Numbered from the stretch's first letter, positions 8,743 through 18,235 are shown. The stretch: DNA of 64,000 nt from Pseudomonadales bacterium (GCA_024234635.1 JACKNX010000008.1:1-64000); one strand, 5' to 3'. Numbers and translations are program-made. The notes: generated by a model not told the origin, from the letters alone.

Positions 8743-10464
8743 TCAGGTGAGTTGGGACAGCAACGCCGCCAACTCGGCTTCCCACCTGGCCTGCAGCGCC
8801 GGCTTCTGGTGGCGTGGGTTTCGCGCGCGGTCCGCGGCCAGCAGTTCCTCGAGTTCGACGACCCGTTCCAGCAGCGCGTCGCTGTTCTGGCCGGCTCGCC
8901 GCACCGGCTCACGGACCGTCGCCGAGGTCTGATCGAACGCCGGCCGGCTTTCCCCCATCACGGCAAAGTACTCCGCGGGATCGTGGACCTCACGCAGCGC
9001 ACCCTCCCGGATCCACCAGTAGCGTGTCGCAACGTTTTCTATGAACCGCTGATCATGGCTGGTGAACAGCAACGAAACGCCATTTTCCAGCAGATCCGCC
9101 TCCAACTCTTCCTTGCCGGCAAGGTCTATATGGTTCGTGGGCTCATCCATGATGAGCAGATTCGGCTGTTCGAGCTGAAAGGTCAGCAGGATCAGGCGTG
9201 CTTTCTCACCCCCACTCAGAACCTTTACCGGACGCGTGTGGTCAGCATACGCAACACCCGCGCGTATCAGCGCCCGGGTGATTGCGCCGTCGTCCTGTCG
9301 CGTGCGGGGCCGAAGCCAGTCAATGACCGACTCCGGCCCATCGAAACCGGCGAGCTCCTGGTCGAAGTAGCCGATGCGAACGGTCGGATTGAACCGCAGC
9401 GTGGTCTGCTCACCTGCCGGCAGTGCGTGCGCCGTCAGCAACGCGCGCACCAGACTGGATTTCCCCGCGCCATTGACCCCGAGAAGCGCCACCCGGTCGC
9501 CCGGGCGAAAGACCAGCGTACGTGTCTGGAACAACACCTGACCACCGGGGCTCTGAATTTCAGCGTCCTCGAGGGTAAACAGTTGGCGCACGCGCGCCGC
9601 CTCGGTGTCCACACCCAGCGACAGGCCGGACCCGGCGCTTACGAATGTCACCTCAGCTTCCAGCCGCGCCGCCCGACGCTCCATGGACCTGGCCTTGCGC
9701 GAAAGACTTTCGTTGTCATACAACCTGCCCCACACGGCCAGTCTTTTTGCACTCGCCCTGACCCGCGCAATCTCCTTCTCCTCCGAGGCCCGCGCCTGTT
9801 CTGCCGCGGTATCGGCGGCTTGCAGCGCACCGCGCGCCCGGCTGTACGGCAGCGCGAAGCTGTAACAACGCTGGTCACGCAGCCAGAGCGTACGATTGGT
9901 GACGCTGTCGAGAAGGTCCCGATCGTGGGAGATCATGAGGAACGCGGGCACCGCGGCACCGCCAAGATAGTTTTTCAGCTGTGCGATGGCCTGTGCATCC
10001 ATGTGGTTGCCAGGTTCATCAAGCAGCAACAGTTCCGGGTCGCCCATCATCGCCCGTGCCAACAGAACCAGATTTTTCTGTCCGCCGCTCAACGACGCAA
10101 TTGGCCGACCATGCAGCATCTGGTCAATGCCGAGCTCGCCAAGCAGCAGTTCGGCCTGCCAGGCGCCGTCGTCCCGCCGCTCGATGTCGAGCGCATCAAT
10201 CACCGCCCGCAGAACGTCACCGGACTCCAGCGCAGGCGGAAGAAATTGCTCCACGACGCCGATACGCAGCCCGCGCTGCCGATCGATCTGCCCGCTGTCA
10301 GGCAGCAAATCACCGCACAACAGTCGCAGCAGCGTGGTTTTGCCGGAGCCGTTGTGTCCGACCAGTCCAATGTGATCACCCGCTTCGAGGTGAAAGGAGA
10401 GCCCGTCGAACAAATGTTTGGTACCTGCCTGGCAGGCTATGTCACGAACCGATAACAGAGACAT
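8743..10464 (-). CDS. ABC-F family ATPase
   Basis: Soluble tandem ATPase (573 aa) with no membrane domain. Domain 1 has Walker A GHNGSGKT, signature SLSGGQ and Walker B LLLLDEPGNHMD; a charged helical linker (about residues 220-280) follows; domain 2 has GVNGAGKS, LSGGEKA and LLIMDEPTNHID, then a coiled C-terminal tail. This is the Uup/EttA/YheS type that acts on ribosomes. The DEPGNH in domain 1 departs from the usual DEPTNH. The frame opens at 10596, but AGGGG six bases before the ATG at 10464 supports that start (MSLLSV). It diverges from the acyl-CoA dehydrogenase gene. Confidence 0.9.
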   Translation of the reverse strand: MSLLSVRDIACQAGTKHLFDGLSFHLEAGDHIGLVGHNGSGKTTLLRLLCGDLLPDSGQIDRQRGLRIGVVEQFLPPALESGDVLRAVIDALDIERRDDGAWQAELLLGELGIDQMLHGRPIASLSGGQKNLVLLARAMMGDPELLLLDEPGNHMDAQAIAQLKNYLGGAAVPAFLMISHDRDLLDSVTNRTLWLRDQRCYSFALPYSRARGALQAADTAAEQARASEEKEIARVRASAKRLAVWGRLYDNESLSRKARSMERRAARLEAEVTFVSAGSGLSLGVDTEAARVRQLFTLEDAEIQSPGGQVLFQTRTLVFRPGDRVALLGVNGAGKSSLVRALLTAHALPAGEQTTLRFNPTVRIGYFDQELAGFDGPESVIDWLRPRTRQDDGAITRALIRAGVAYADHTRPVKVLSGGEKARLILLTFQLEQPNLLIMDEPTNHIDLAGKEELEADLLENGVSLLFTSHDQRFIENVATRYWWIREGALREVHDPAEYFAVMGESRPAFDQTSATVREPVRRAGQNSDALLERVVELEELLAADRARNPRHQKPALQARWEAELAALLSQLT

Positions 10465-10751
10465 AGACATCCCCTGTACTGAGACAAAGCGCAGCACGGA
10501 GAAGGTGTTCGCGCCATGGCGCGACAGCAGCAGTGAATCAGACTCCGTGCACCCCGGTTGGAAAATCGGCGGTGCACGCGACGTCTCCGAGAACAAATGC
10601 GAGGTCGAACCCGCATCTGTATGCAGTTGCCTGCATGGAGGTCTCCGTGTTGAGTTTGTGTTCGACGTTCACACCCGCGCTGGCGGGTGCCAGTGGAAAG
10701 GTTATTCTGGTCCCGTTGCGCATGCAATCCGGGGTTTCTCGCCCGGCGACG

Positions 10752-11978
10752 ATGGCGCAAGATAGCGTCACACAACCATTCGACGCTGAGGGACGAGGGG
10801 TGACCTACCTGACCGACGAACGCCTCATGATTCAGGAGGTGGCACGCGAATTCACTCGACGCGAAGTCCTGCCGGTCGCCAATGAACTGGACCCCGTGCA
10901 GGGCGACATCCCGATGGACCTGCGCCGCAAGATGGGCGAGATGGGTTACTTCGGTATCCGCATGGCGGAAGAGCACGGCGGACTGGGGCTGGGTGTGTTC
11001 GAGTACTGCCTGATCACCGAGGAACTGGCCCGCGGCTGGATGAGCGTCGCCAGCATCATCGCCCGTGCCGGGGGCGTGATGGGCGTGGGCGGCTGGCCGC
11101 TGGAGAAGCGACTCGAACTGACCCGGCGGGCTGCCCGTGGGGACTACCTCGCCGCCGTCTCCCTGTCGGAACCCAATGTCGGTTCGGATCTCGCCGCCGT
11201 CAGTTGTCGCGCCGTCCTGGACGGAAACGAATGGGTAATCACCGGCAACAAGTACTGGTGCACCTTTGCGGACGGCGCCGACTACATCCAGTTGCTGGCC
11301 CGCGTGGAGGCACCGGGCAGCGACAAGGCGCGCTACGCGGGATTGCGCAGCTTCATCATCGAAAAGCCGCGCGGCGAACTACCCGCGGGTTGTGCGGGAT
11401 CACCCATACCGAAAATCGGCTACTTCGGCTGGAAGACCTGGGAACTGGCCTTCGACGGCTGCCGTATTCCGCGGGAGAACATCATCACCGGCGGCGATTC
11501 GGAAGGTTTCAAGAATACGGTCAACTTCCTGAATGTGGCGCGCGCGCACACGGCTGCCCGCGCCATCGGTCTCGCCCGCGGCGCCCTGGAAGACGCCATG
11601 ACCTACGCGCACGAACGCGTGCAGTTCGGTGTGCCGATCGCGGACTTCCAGGAAACCCGCTTCAAGCTCGCCCGCATGGCGACGGACGTGGAGGCTGCCC
11701 GACAGCTGATGTACAGCGTGGCCACGCGCATGGATGGTGGTGAAACGTGCGACACCGAAGCGTCCATGGTGAAGTACTTCGCCGCCGAGATGGCGGAACG
11801 CGTCACTTCTGACGCCTTGCAGATTCTGGGCGGCGCCGGGTACACCAAACTGCATGCCGTTGAACGGCACTGGCGCGATGCCCGACTGACCAAGATCTTT
11901 GAAGGTACCAGCGAAATCCAGCTCCGGATCATTTCTGACCGGTTGCTGGGCAAACCAACCAGTCGTAACCGGAGCTGA
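10752..11978 (+). CDS. acyl-CoA dehydrogenase
   Basis: FAD-dependent acyl-CoA dehydrogenase (408 aa): N-terminal helical domain with YLTDERLMIQEVAREF, the middle-domain FAD/substrate segment LSEPNVGSDL and the C-terminal ILGGAGYTK...IFEGTSEIQ motif. It oxidises an acyl-CoA to the enoyl-CoA in beta-oxidation or branched-chain catabolism and passes electrons to ETF. ATG 10752 (MAQDSV) was chosen; the upstream open frame to 10533 is unlike the family. A further start just before YLTDERL is possible. It is followed after four bases by a VOC gene, likely the same transcript. Chain-length specificity is not readable. Confidence 0.9.
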   Translation: MAQDSVTQPFDAEGRGVTYLTDERLMIQEVAREFTRREVLPVANELDPVQGDIPMDLRRKMGEMGYFGIRMAEEHGGLGLGVFEYCLITEELARGWMSVASIIARAGGVMGVGGWPLEKRLELTRRAARGDYLAAVSLSEPNVGSDLAAVSCRAVLDGNEWVITGNKYWCTFADGADYIQLLARVEAPGSDKARYAGLRSFIIEKPRGELPAGCAGSPIPKIGYFGWKTWELAFDGCRIPRENIITGGDSEGFKNTVNFLNVARAHTAARAIGLARGALEDAMTYAHERVQFGVPIADFQETRFKLARMATDVEAARQLMYSVATRMDGGETCDTEASMVKYFAAEMAERVTSDALQILGGAGYTKLHAVERHWRDARLTKIFEGTSEIQLRIISDRLLGKPTSRNRS

Positions 11979-11982
11979 AGCC

Positions 11983-12498
11983 ATGGCGCTCATCCGCTAC
12001 CCCATCCTGCAGTATGCCTATGTGGTAAACGACATCGAGACGGCCTGCCGGCACTGGACTGAACTGGTGGGTGCCGGGCCGTTCTTCGTTTCACCGCATC
12101 ACGTATCCGAGAGTCATTTTCATCGCGGTGAGCCGAATCGCGCAGACCTGAGCTATGCCTTCGGCCAGGCCGGACCTGCGCACATACAGCTCATCCAGCA
12201 ACACAACGATGCACCAAGCGTCTACCGTGACCTGTACCCCGCCGGCTCACAGGGCTTTCATCACGTCGCCATACTGCCGACTGACTTCGACGCGGAAAAA
12301 GCCCGGTTCGAAGCCGCGGGCTTCCCTGCGGTGACGACGCTCGTCTCCGCAGCCAGGGTTGCCTACATGGATACGCGGGCGGCATTTGGCGCTTTCGTCG
12401 AGGTCTATGAGGACAACGCAGCACTGCGGGAAACGTTTGCCTTCTGGAAGGAGGTGCACGACAACTGGGATGGCAGGGACCCGATACGCCTCAGTTGA
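11983..12498 (+). CDS. VOC (glyoxalase-like) family protein
   Basis: 171-residue vicinal-oxygen-chelate protein with two beta-alpha-beta-beta-beta modules. The start AYVVNDIETACRHWTELVGAGPFF, HIQLIQQHND, and GFHHVAILPTDFDAEKARFE with FVEVYED give metal-ligand-like His/Gln/Glu positions of Glyoxalase_4-type proteins. It starts four bases after the acyl-CoA dehydrogenase stop, so the two are co-transcribed. Methylmalonyl-CoA-epimerase-like or lyase activity in acyl-CoA catabolism is plausible, but the substrate is unknown. Confidence 0.8.
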   Translation: MALIRYPILQYAYVVNDIETACRHWTELVGAGPFFVSPHHVSESHFHRGEPNRADLSYAFGQAGPAHIQLIQQHNDAPSVYRDLYPAGSQGFHHVAILPTDFDAEKARFEAAGFPAVTTLVSAARVAYMDTRAAFGAFVEVYEDNAALRETFAFWKEVHDNWDGRDPIRLS

Positions 12499-12579
12499 CG
12501 GAGACTAGTGGGCCGCTTGATAAGTTCGGTGATTTGAGGATCGCTGAAGCGTTCCAGGCCAGGGCCCGCAAGCAGCGGA

Positions 12580-12891
12580 CTACGCCTCGGGCGGCAGCCA
12601 GATTGCCCGCTCCACGGCAAGTTCACGCACACGCGCCCGCACACCCGCGGGCCGGCGGAACCAGCCGGCGTTGATCAGGGCAAATTCTGCGTTCTCCTCC
12701 GCCAGTCCGGTATCCGGAAAGATGGCGCCAACGACGCAGGCCGCCATGCATGCTCCACAGTGCGTGCAGCGGACCGGATCGATATAGGACATGAAATCTT
12801 CCGGAGCCGAAAAGATACATGCCTCCGGACAAACCTCCATGCAACCTTCACCCTTGACCCCTATGCACGCTTCCGTGACAACGTAGGCCAT
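12580..12891 (-). CDS. ferredoxin, FdxA-like with two iron-sulfur sites
   Basis: 103-residue ferredoxin. The first cluster motif is C-x7-C-x3-C-P (CIGVKGEGCMEVCP) followed by Cys, as in 7Fe ferredoxins, and the second is CTHCGACMAAC, in which the Pro normally after the last Cys is Val. A longer start at 12906 exists, but the ATG at 12891 has GGGGAG at about eight bases. It carries electrons in the cytosol; the partner is not adjacent, although cytochrome P450 and aromatic-type enzymes lie elsewhere in the window. It is divergent from the mechanosensitive channel gene. Confidence 0.88.
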   Translation of the reverse strand: MAYVVTEACIGVKGEGCMEVCPEACIFSAPEDFMSYIDPVRCTHCGACMAACVVGAIFPDTGLAEENAEFALINAGWFRRPAGVRARVRELAVERAIWLPPEA

Positions 12892-13016
12892 CGCGACACT
12901 CCCCACTGATGGTCCGCTGACCTTGCGAGGCTAGAGAGCAATCCTCCGGATACCCATAAGGGAATGCCGAATTCACCGGTCGGGACAGCAACTGACCAGC
13001 CTGATATGGTTTGCGC

Positions 13017-14252
13017 ATGTTCGATTCCGCCTTTTCCCTGCTCCGGGATATTCACCCTGCACTGGTTCCGGTCTCAGGTTTTCTCTGCCTGCTGCTGGTT
13101 GCCTGGCTCGCTGAGGTTGTACTCAAAGGTCAATTGATCGCTCTGGCCCGGCGTATTGCCGCCCGGTCGATCACCCGCCTGGATGACTACCTGCTGGAAG
13201 AGAACGTTGTGCAGCGCGCCGCCCACCTGCTGCCGGCCTTTGTCATCCACCTCGGCGTGCCGGCCGTGCCCGGACTGGACACCCGGTGGGTGACCGCGAT
13301 ACAGAGCATTACGTTGGCCGCGATGGCCGTGCTGGTGGCGGCGAGCCTGTCCGCGTTGCTGAACGTCGTCAATCGCGCCTGGCTTGACAGACCTGACGCG
13401 GCACGCCGGCCTATCAAGGGTTACGTGCAGGTGACCCGCATTCTGCTGGTGTGCCTGACCACTATCCTGGTGGTATCCGCGCTGATGGGTCGCAGCCCGC
13501 TCCTGCTGCTGTCGGGACTCGGCGCGATCACCGCCATACTGCTCCTGGTATTCAAGGACACCATCCTCTCACTGGTTGCCAGCGTGCAGATATCAGGATT
13601 GGACATGGTGCGGGTGGGTGACTGGATAGAGATGCCTCAGTTCAACGCCGATGGTGATGTCATCGACGTGGCCCTGCACACCGTACGGGTGCAGAACTGG
13701 GACAAGACGATAACAACCATACCTACGCACCGGCTGATTTCGGACTCCTTTCGCAACTGGCGCGGCATGAGTGAATCAGGCGGACGACGCATCAAGCGGG
13801 CGCTGCTCATCGACATGTCCACGGTGCGGTTTCTGACCGCGGAGGAAACCAGCCATTTCACGCGATTTGCCCTGCTCCGGGACTATATCGCCGGGAAACT
13901 GAAGGAACTGGCGGACTACAACGCCGCGCTCGACAATCCAACGGAGGGAGCGGTGAACCTGCGTCGTCTCACCAATCTCGGCACATTCCGGGCTTACGTC
14001 TACAACTACCTGAAGCATCATCCGTCGATCCGCAAGGACATGACATTGCTGGTACGTCAGTTGCAACCGCAGCCGGAAGGATTGCCGATCGAAGTCTACT
14101 GTTTCACCGCGACCACGAACTGGAACGACTACGAAAACATCCAGGCGGACATCTTCGATCACCTGCTGGCGATCCTGGACGAATTCGGGTTACGTGCCTA
14201 CCAGCAGCCAAGTGGGAGCGACATCGCCCGAGCGCTTGATCCGACCGGTTGA
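13017..14252 (+). CDS. YbdG-like mechanosensitive channel (MscS family)
   Basis: 411-residue inner-membrane channel of the YbdG/MscS group, opening under membrane tension on osmotic downshock. About five hydrophobic helices precede the pore helix and the MscS beta domain (VGDWIEMPQFNADGDVIDVALHTVRVQNWDKT) and the IPTHRLISDSFRNWRGMSESGGRRIKR segment that is diagnostic for YbdG-type proteins. ATG at 13017 was preferred over a TTG two codons upstream; no clear ribosome site is visible. E. coli YbdG is about 415 residues, so length is normal. Monocistronic and divergent from the ferredoxin. Confidence 0.88.
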   Translation: MFDSAFSLLRDIHPALVPVSGFLCLLLVAWLAEVVLKGQLIALARRIAARSITRLDDYLLEENVVQRAAHLLPAFVIHLGVPAVPGLDTRWVTAIQSITLAAMAVLVAASLSALLNVVNRAWLDRPDAARRPIKGYVQVTRILLVCLTTILVVSALMGRSPLLLLSGLGAITAILLLVFKDTILSLVASVQISGLDMVRVGDWIEMPQFNADGDVIDVALHTVRVQNWDKTITTIPTHRLISDSFRNWRGMSESGGRRIKRALLIDMSTVRFLTAEETSHFTRFALLRDYIAGKLKELADYNAALDNPTEGAVNLRRLTNLGTFRAYVYNYLKHHPSIRKDMTLLVRQLQPQPEGLPIEVYCFTATTNWNDYENIQADIFDHLLAILDEFGLRAYQQPSGSDIARALDPTG

Positions 14253-14331
14253 CCGGCGCCATCGCCTGGTACACCGGTCCCGAATTTCCGGAGCGCGTCC
14301 CAACAGGATGCCGAGCACTTCCCGCCTCGCC

Positions 14332-14399
14332 TTTGAGCCCTCTTCAACTTTGAGCCCTCTTCAACTTTGAGCCGACGTCGCCTTTGAGCCGTCGTCGGT
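14332..14399. repeat. four 17-base tandem units
   Basis: Two identical copies of TTTGAGCCCTCTTCAAC (14332-14348, 14349-14365) followed by two diverged copies that keep TTTGAGCC (14366-14382, 14383-14399). It lies in the 197-base convergent gap between the YbdG-like gene and the TauD-like gene. Confidence 0.8.
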
Positions 14400-14449
14400 T
14401 TCGCCGCATTGCGCCGGAAGCAGCGCAGTTTCGCTGCATTTGCGGCCCA

Positions 14450-15295
14450 CTAGGCGGCCGGTCGCTGGGTGCCGACGATGCTGACCCGCTCGCCATAGCG
14501 CGAGTGCGGGTAGTAGTCCCAGACAGCGTGATGCTGTGTGCAGCGATTGTCCCAGAACGTCAGCGTGTTCGGTTCCCACTGCACCCGGCAGATCAGGCGA
14601 GGCGTCTGCGCAATGTGCTGATAGAGCATCTGCAGGATCGCCCGGCTTTCCGTAGGAGCCAGATCCTTGATGTGGGAGGTAAAACCGCTGTTCACGTACA
14701 GAATTTTTTTGCCGGTTTCCGGATGCGTGCAAACGAGGGGATGTTCATGGCGTGGATAGGTAGAGCCGTTCGGTGGCGCTACCTGATAACTGCCCAGATA
14801 AGGAATGGCGCCATCGTGTACGGCCACCAGCCCATCCAGCATCGCCTTGAAGCGATCGCTCAGCAGGTCATAGGCCAGATACATGTCCGCGAACAGCGTA
14901 TCGCCACCGCCACATTCCGGCGTCTCCTTCATGTACAGCATCGAGCCGAGCGGAGGAAACTCGTCGCAAGAGACGTCCGTGTGCCAGCCATTGCCGGCGG
15001 TATAACGCGAGTCTTTCGTCGTGCGGACGCGCAGGATTTCCGGGTCACCGCCGTAACTGTGCTGCATGGGGTGGACGTGGAGTGCGCCGAAGCGTCTGGC
15101 GAATGCCTTGTGCTGTTCGCCCGAAAGCTGCTGATCCCGAAACACCAGCACTTTCCAGTCGAGCCAGGCCTGATAAACCTCGCTGAATTGCTCGTTCGCC
15201 AGCGGCTGGGACAGATCCACGCCACTGATCTCGGCACCAATGTGCGGCGTGATGCTGTTGACGCCGATTGTGTGATAACCCGCCTGAGCGACCAT
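14450..15295 (-). CDS. TauD/TfdA family dioxygenase
   Basis: Fe(II)/2-oxoglutarate-dependent dioxygenase of 281 residues, the TauD/TfdA type that hydroxylates and so releases sulfite from taurine or cleaves phenoxy acids and similar compounds. The iron triad is visible as WHTDVSC (His-x-Asp) and the distal His in the TQHHAVWDYYPHSRYGERV region, whose Arg would bind 2-oxoglutarate. A strong AGAGGGGG ribosome site precedes the ATG. No ABC transporter for sulfonates adjoins it, so substrate is open; the TSUP exporter 14 kb away is at most suggestive. Confidence 0.88.
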   Translation of the reverse strand: MVAQAGYHTIGVNSITPHIGAEISGVDLSQPLANEQFSEVYQAWLDWKVLVFRDQQLSGEQHKAFARRFGALHVHPMQHSYGGDPEILRVRTTKDSRYTAGNGWHTDVSCDEFPPLGSMLYMKETPECGGGDTLFADMYLAYDLLSDRFKAMLDGLVAVHDGAIPYLGSYQVAPPNGSTYPRHEHPLVCTHPETGKKILYVNSGFTSHIKDLAPTESRAILQMLYQHIAQTPRLICRVQWEPNTLTFWDNRCTQHHAVWDYYPHSRYGERVSIVGTQRPAA

Positions 15296-15458
15296 GTATT
15301 TCCCCCTCTACCACCGCTGCTTCCTGGATACCCGTGGCAGCCGATCGCCTGGTCACGGCCCCGTAAAACCGCAATTCAAGCACGGTTCCCCGCACGTTGG
15401 CGAGTGCGCCGGATCAGGTCGCCAGCTCAGGCTGGCCGCTTCGGGTTCGCCCAGGCAA

Positions 15459-16031
15459 TCAGGGCGGGAAGCTCTCGAACAACGCCGGTATCGCCTCGCC
15501 CAGAACCTTGTCGGCATTGTCCCGGTCTTCCGGATAAAGCGTACGTTCAACCCATCCCCGCCACACCGGCTGGCCAAGATAGTAGATATCCGCCGCCAGA
15601 AAGCCGATGGTACGCACTTCCATGCGGTCCACCGAACCAAGGTCGATCCGCTCCCAGCAATCGCTGGTTTCACAGGGCGAGCCGCCACGCGAGAGGGAAA
15701 CGACCTCTCTTCGGGTTCGCAACGTCAGTGCCACTCGCAGATCGGCATAAACCTCTTCGGGTTTGCCCTCCGTGAAGGTGAGTCCCTTGCGCTGCAGTTC
15801 CGCAATGGCTGCCTTCTCCAGACCCTCGACAATGATCGGGCTGATGTAGCCCGTTTTGTCGTCGAGGTCGACAGGCGGTATCGCCTGCCAGGTGAAGGTG
15901 CGCGCGTCATCCAGGCTACCTGGCTCCAGCGCACAATGACTGCCTTTGTTCATGGGCGCGGCGCACCCACCACTGGCAAGCATGACGACCAGCAGCCAAC
16001 GCCACGGACCACCTGCCCTACGTTTGATCAT
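15459..16031 (-). CDS. DUF4136-like lipoprotein
   Basis: 190-residue secreted lipoprotein: a basic N-terminus, hydrophobic segment and a lipobox-like MLASGGC. The mature part begins with DDARTFTWQAIPPVD and has the pattern of DUF4136 proteins (TF-W start, conserved Leu-x-x-Lys-Gly-Leu, then DLRVAL). The ATG at 16031 is supported by AGGAG; the open frame upstream lacks a signal peptide. Function unknown, probably envelope-associated. Confidence 0.7.
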   Translation of the reverse strand: MIKRRAGGPWRWLLVVMLASGGCAAPMNKGSHCALEPGSLDDARTFTWQAIPPVDLDDKTGYISPIIVEGLEKAAIAELQRKGLTFTEGKPEEVYADLRVALTLRTRREVVSLSRGGSPCETSDCWERIDLGSVDRMEVRTIGFLAADIYYLGQPVWRGWVERTLYPEDRDNADKVLGEAIPALFESFPP

Positions 16032-16130
16032 GGTTACTCTCCTACCAGGATGCCTGTTCGGCAACCTTTCATGGAATCGATTTCCATGCGCGACAGAGCC
16101 GGCCGATCGCAACATGGACAGTTGCCAGCC

Positions 16131-16574
16131 CTACTTGATGCGGATGGTGAGGACGTCGCATGTCGCGCCATGCAGCACCGAATTGGCGGTGGAACCCAGC
16201 AGAAGACCCAGCCCATGGCGACCGTGGGAGCCAATGACAACCAGATCCGTACCAAGCTTTACCGCGCTCTCGCGCACCTCCGCGCCCGGCGCCCCGAATA
16301 CGGTATGTCGGTGCGCCGAGTCCACCCCAATGGCCTCACACAACTCCTCCAGGCGTTTCCTCGCAGCCGCTTCGGCTTCCGCCTCAAAGTTGAGAATGGC
16401 CTGCCCCATGGTCGCCGTCTCAACCCCCGTGTACGCGTATGTCAACGGACGGATCACATTGATGACGGACAGTTCGGCCTTGAACATGTCGGCCAGCTTG
16501 CGGGCCGCATCCAGCACCTCCGGCGCTTCGTCGGTCAGATCAATTGCCGCCAGGATGTGTTTGTAGTCTTGCAT
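16131..16574 (-). CDS. universal stress protein A-like, single domain
   Basis: 147-residue UspA-fold protein. It starts KHILAAIDLT and ends with the ATP-binding-type signature G-x2-G-x9-G-(S/T) seen as GSHGRHGLGLLLGSTAN. It is closely similar to the second single-domain copy at 25451-25906 (both end HGRHGLGLLLGSTAN then VLHG-TCDVL), so the two are paralogues. The ATG at 16574 has a GGGAG site. USPs of this kind respond to energy limitation or oxygen stress; no binding partner is adjacent except a cytochrome c gene upstream. Confidence 0.9.
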   Translation of the reverse strand: MQDYKHILAAIDLTDEAPEVLDAARKLADMFKAELSVINVIRPLTYAYTGVETATMGQAILNFEAEAEAAARKRLEELCEAIGVDSAHRHTVFGAPGAEVRESAVKLGTDLVVIGSHGRHGLGLLLGSTANSVLHGATCDVLTIRIK

Positions 16575-16667
16575 CGACGCGATCTCCCTCAATAATCCAA
16601 ACAGGTCAGAACAGACTTGCACACGCCGCAATTTAAACGCGCCACATACACAGGACGCCATACGCGC

Positions 16668-16688
16668 ATCCCCACCCGACCTGGGGAT
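16668..16688. terminator. possible hairpin between cytochrome c and USP genes
   Basis: Seven-base inverted repeat (ATCCCCA / TGGGGAT) with a seven-base loop in the 163-base gap between two minus-strand genes. There is no T-run, so terminator activity is uncertain. Confidence 0.3.
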
Positions 16689-16737
16689 TCCACGTAGTCG
16701 GCGCAAACCTGCCGGTCATGCGGGCCCATCGCCGCCA

Positions 16738-17325
16738 TCACTCCGCGGGCTTCTCGGCCGGATCGAAGATGAACACGCCAATGCGTATATACGGATGCCG
16801 ACTGTCATCTGCCGCCTCCACCCTCGCCGGTATTTCCCTGCTGACCGCCGGCAGCGACTTGAGATAGGCGGCAATGTCCTCCACATCCTGTTCCCGCAGA
16901 AGCGAATAGTTGGGCCAGGGCATGACGGGAATCATCATTTCCCGCTGGTGATTCAAGCCCGACCGGATCGCCCGCACGATATCGGCCTTGCTCCAGTTGC
17001 CGAGTCCGGTTTCAGGATCCGACGTGAGATTGCGCGGGAACACCAGCGCCGGCGACTGCGCTTCGTCGTAGTTCGAGTAGGCAATGCCTACGAGCGAACC
17101 AGCCAGCCAGGGTCCGGTTGGCTGTCCAAGCAACGCCCCTTCGGTGTGGCAACCGCCACAGCCGAGTATCGTGGTCAGGTACTCGCCCCGCGCCACGGCA
17201 CTTTCCGCCACACTCGATGCGGGCAAGAGTCCAGGTAGCGTCGCCGCCACGAGCACGACTGCCCTGCGCGCACCCGCTCGCCGATCAAAAAGACACGTAA
17301 GCCAACGCTGCAGCAACGCTCTCAT
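16738..17325 (-). CDS. secreted class I cytochrome c
   Basis: 195-residue periplasmic monohaem cytochrome c. Signal peptide of about 41 residues with a basic start and hydrophobic VVLVAATLPGLLPAS core, then haem motif CGGCH at about residues 56-60 and a likely Met axial ligand in the MMIPVMPWPNY stretch; the DIAAYLKSLP helix is typical of the fold. GGAG lies five bases before the ATG. It is divergent from a second cytochrome c, and the pair may act together in periplasmic electron transfer. Resembles subunits of alcohol or sulfite-type dehydrogenases, but no dehydrogenase adjoins. Confidence 0.86.
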   Translation of the reverse strand: MRALLQRWLTCLFDRRAGARRAVVLVAATLPGLLPASSVAESAVARGEYLTTILGCGGCHTEGALLGQPTGPWLAGSLVGIAYSNYDEAQSPALVFPRNLTSDPETGLGNWSKADIVRAIRSGLNHQREMMIPVMPWPNYSLLREQDVEDIAAYLKSLPAVSREIPARVEAADDSRHPYIRIGVFIFDPAEKPAE

Positions 17326-17496
17326 GACAACTCCATAGGGTCCAGATCGACGCCCAGCTTATACGATTGTGGTTTGGTTCCGCAGCATTTGCCCGCGGGA
17401 GTGCCCGATAGGCACGGGCTATCCACCATACCCCTGCGACGCATCGGACGAATAGACTACGGCGATACTGGCAACGATCCAATCGGGAGAACACGT

Positions 17497-17952
17497 ATGG
17501 GACGCAAGACAGGATGGACGCCGCTGCTGCTCGCAACGGCAGTATCGCTTTCCGGATGCAGCCGCGCCTCGGAAGAATTTGTGCTGCCTCCGGGGGACGC
17601 CGACCGGGGCAGGACCGCATTTGTCGACCTTGGGTGCAATGCCTGCCATTCCGTACAGGATGAATTCAGGAAACTGACCCCGGAACTCGGTGGTGATGAC
17701 GTCATCGAGGTGGTGCTTGGCGGTCCCGTCAGCCGCGTAAAAACCTACGGCGATCTTGTAACCTCGATCATCAACCCCTCACACCGACTATCACGGGGAA
17801 AACATGCCGATACCGTAAATCCGGACGGCACCTCCAGAATGCCCTACTACAACGACGTCATGACCGTGCAGGAGCTTGTCGATCTCACCACCTATCTGCA
17901 AGGCACGTACTCCGTCGTGATACCGGATTACAACCCCTACTATCCTCATTGA
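17497..17952 (+). CDS. cytochrome c lipoprotein
   Basis: 151-residue lipid-anchored monohaem cytochrome c: signal with lipobox LSGC, then haem motif CNACH at about residues 50-54. The segment DLVTSIINPSHRLSRG followed by MPYYND and VDLTTYLQG matches small c-type cytochromes of Proteobacteria in which the axial Met lies near MPYYND. GGGAGA precedes the ATG; the open frame upstream of it is not credible. Divergent from the secreted cytochrome at 16738-17325. Confidence 0.82.
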   Translation: MGRKTGWTPLLLATAVSLSGCSRASEEFVLPPGDADRGRTAFVDLGCNACHSVQDEFRKLTPELGGDDVIEVVLGGPVSRVKTYGDLVTSIINPSHRLSRGKHADTVNPDGTSRMPYYNDVMTVQELVDLTTYLQGTYSVVIPDYNPYYPH

Positions 17953-18161
17953 TATCCTGTTCCGAGTAGACGCCATGCGTCTCTCCAGGTGACAGGGAGC
18001 CCCATGCAGACCGGCGGCTCCCTGTCATCCCGCAGAGAAGTTACGCAGGGGCAACAGCGATGCAGGTTCTGCGCGGCAACTGCACATCCGCCAACGTTCG
18101 TTTGCGTGGGATTCCCGTCCCCAATGGATCCGGTGCTGCAGCCAGCGGGACGCACATGTAA

Positions 18162-18188
18162 GAAAGCCGCGCACAAGGCGCGGCTTTC
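18162..18188. terminator. strong bidirectional hairpin
   Basis: Perfect 11-base stem (GAAAGCCGCGC / GCGCGGCTTTC) with a five-base loop, between the plus-strand cytochrome gene and the minus-strand OmpW gene. The stem ends in CTTTC and on the minus strand is followed by TTA, so it probably terminates the OmpW transcript and perhaps the opposite one. Confidence 0.7.
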
Positions 18189-18235
18189 ATGACGGCACGG
18201 GGACGTGAATCCGTCACCCGGTCACTTTCACTGAC

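Noticed and set aside
8608..10455. 615-codon plus-strand open frame
   Set aside because: Fully antisense to the well-supported ABC-F ATPase; Arg/Gln/His-rich shadow.
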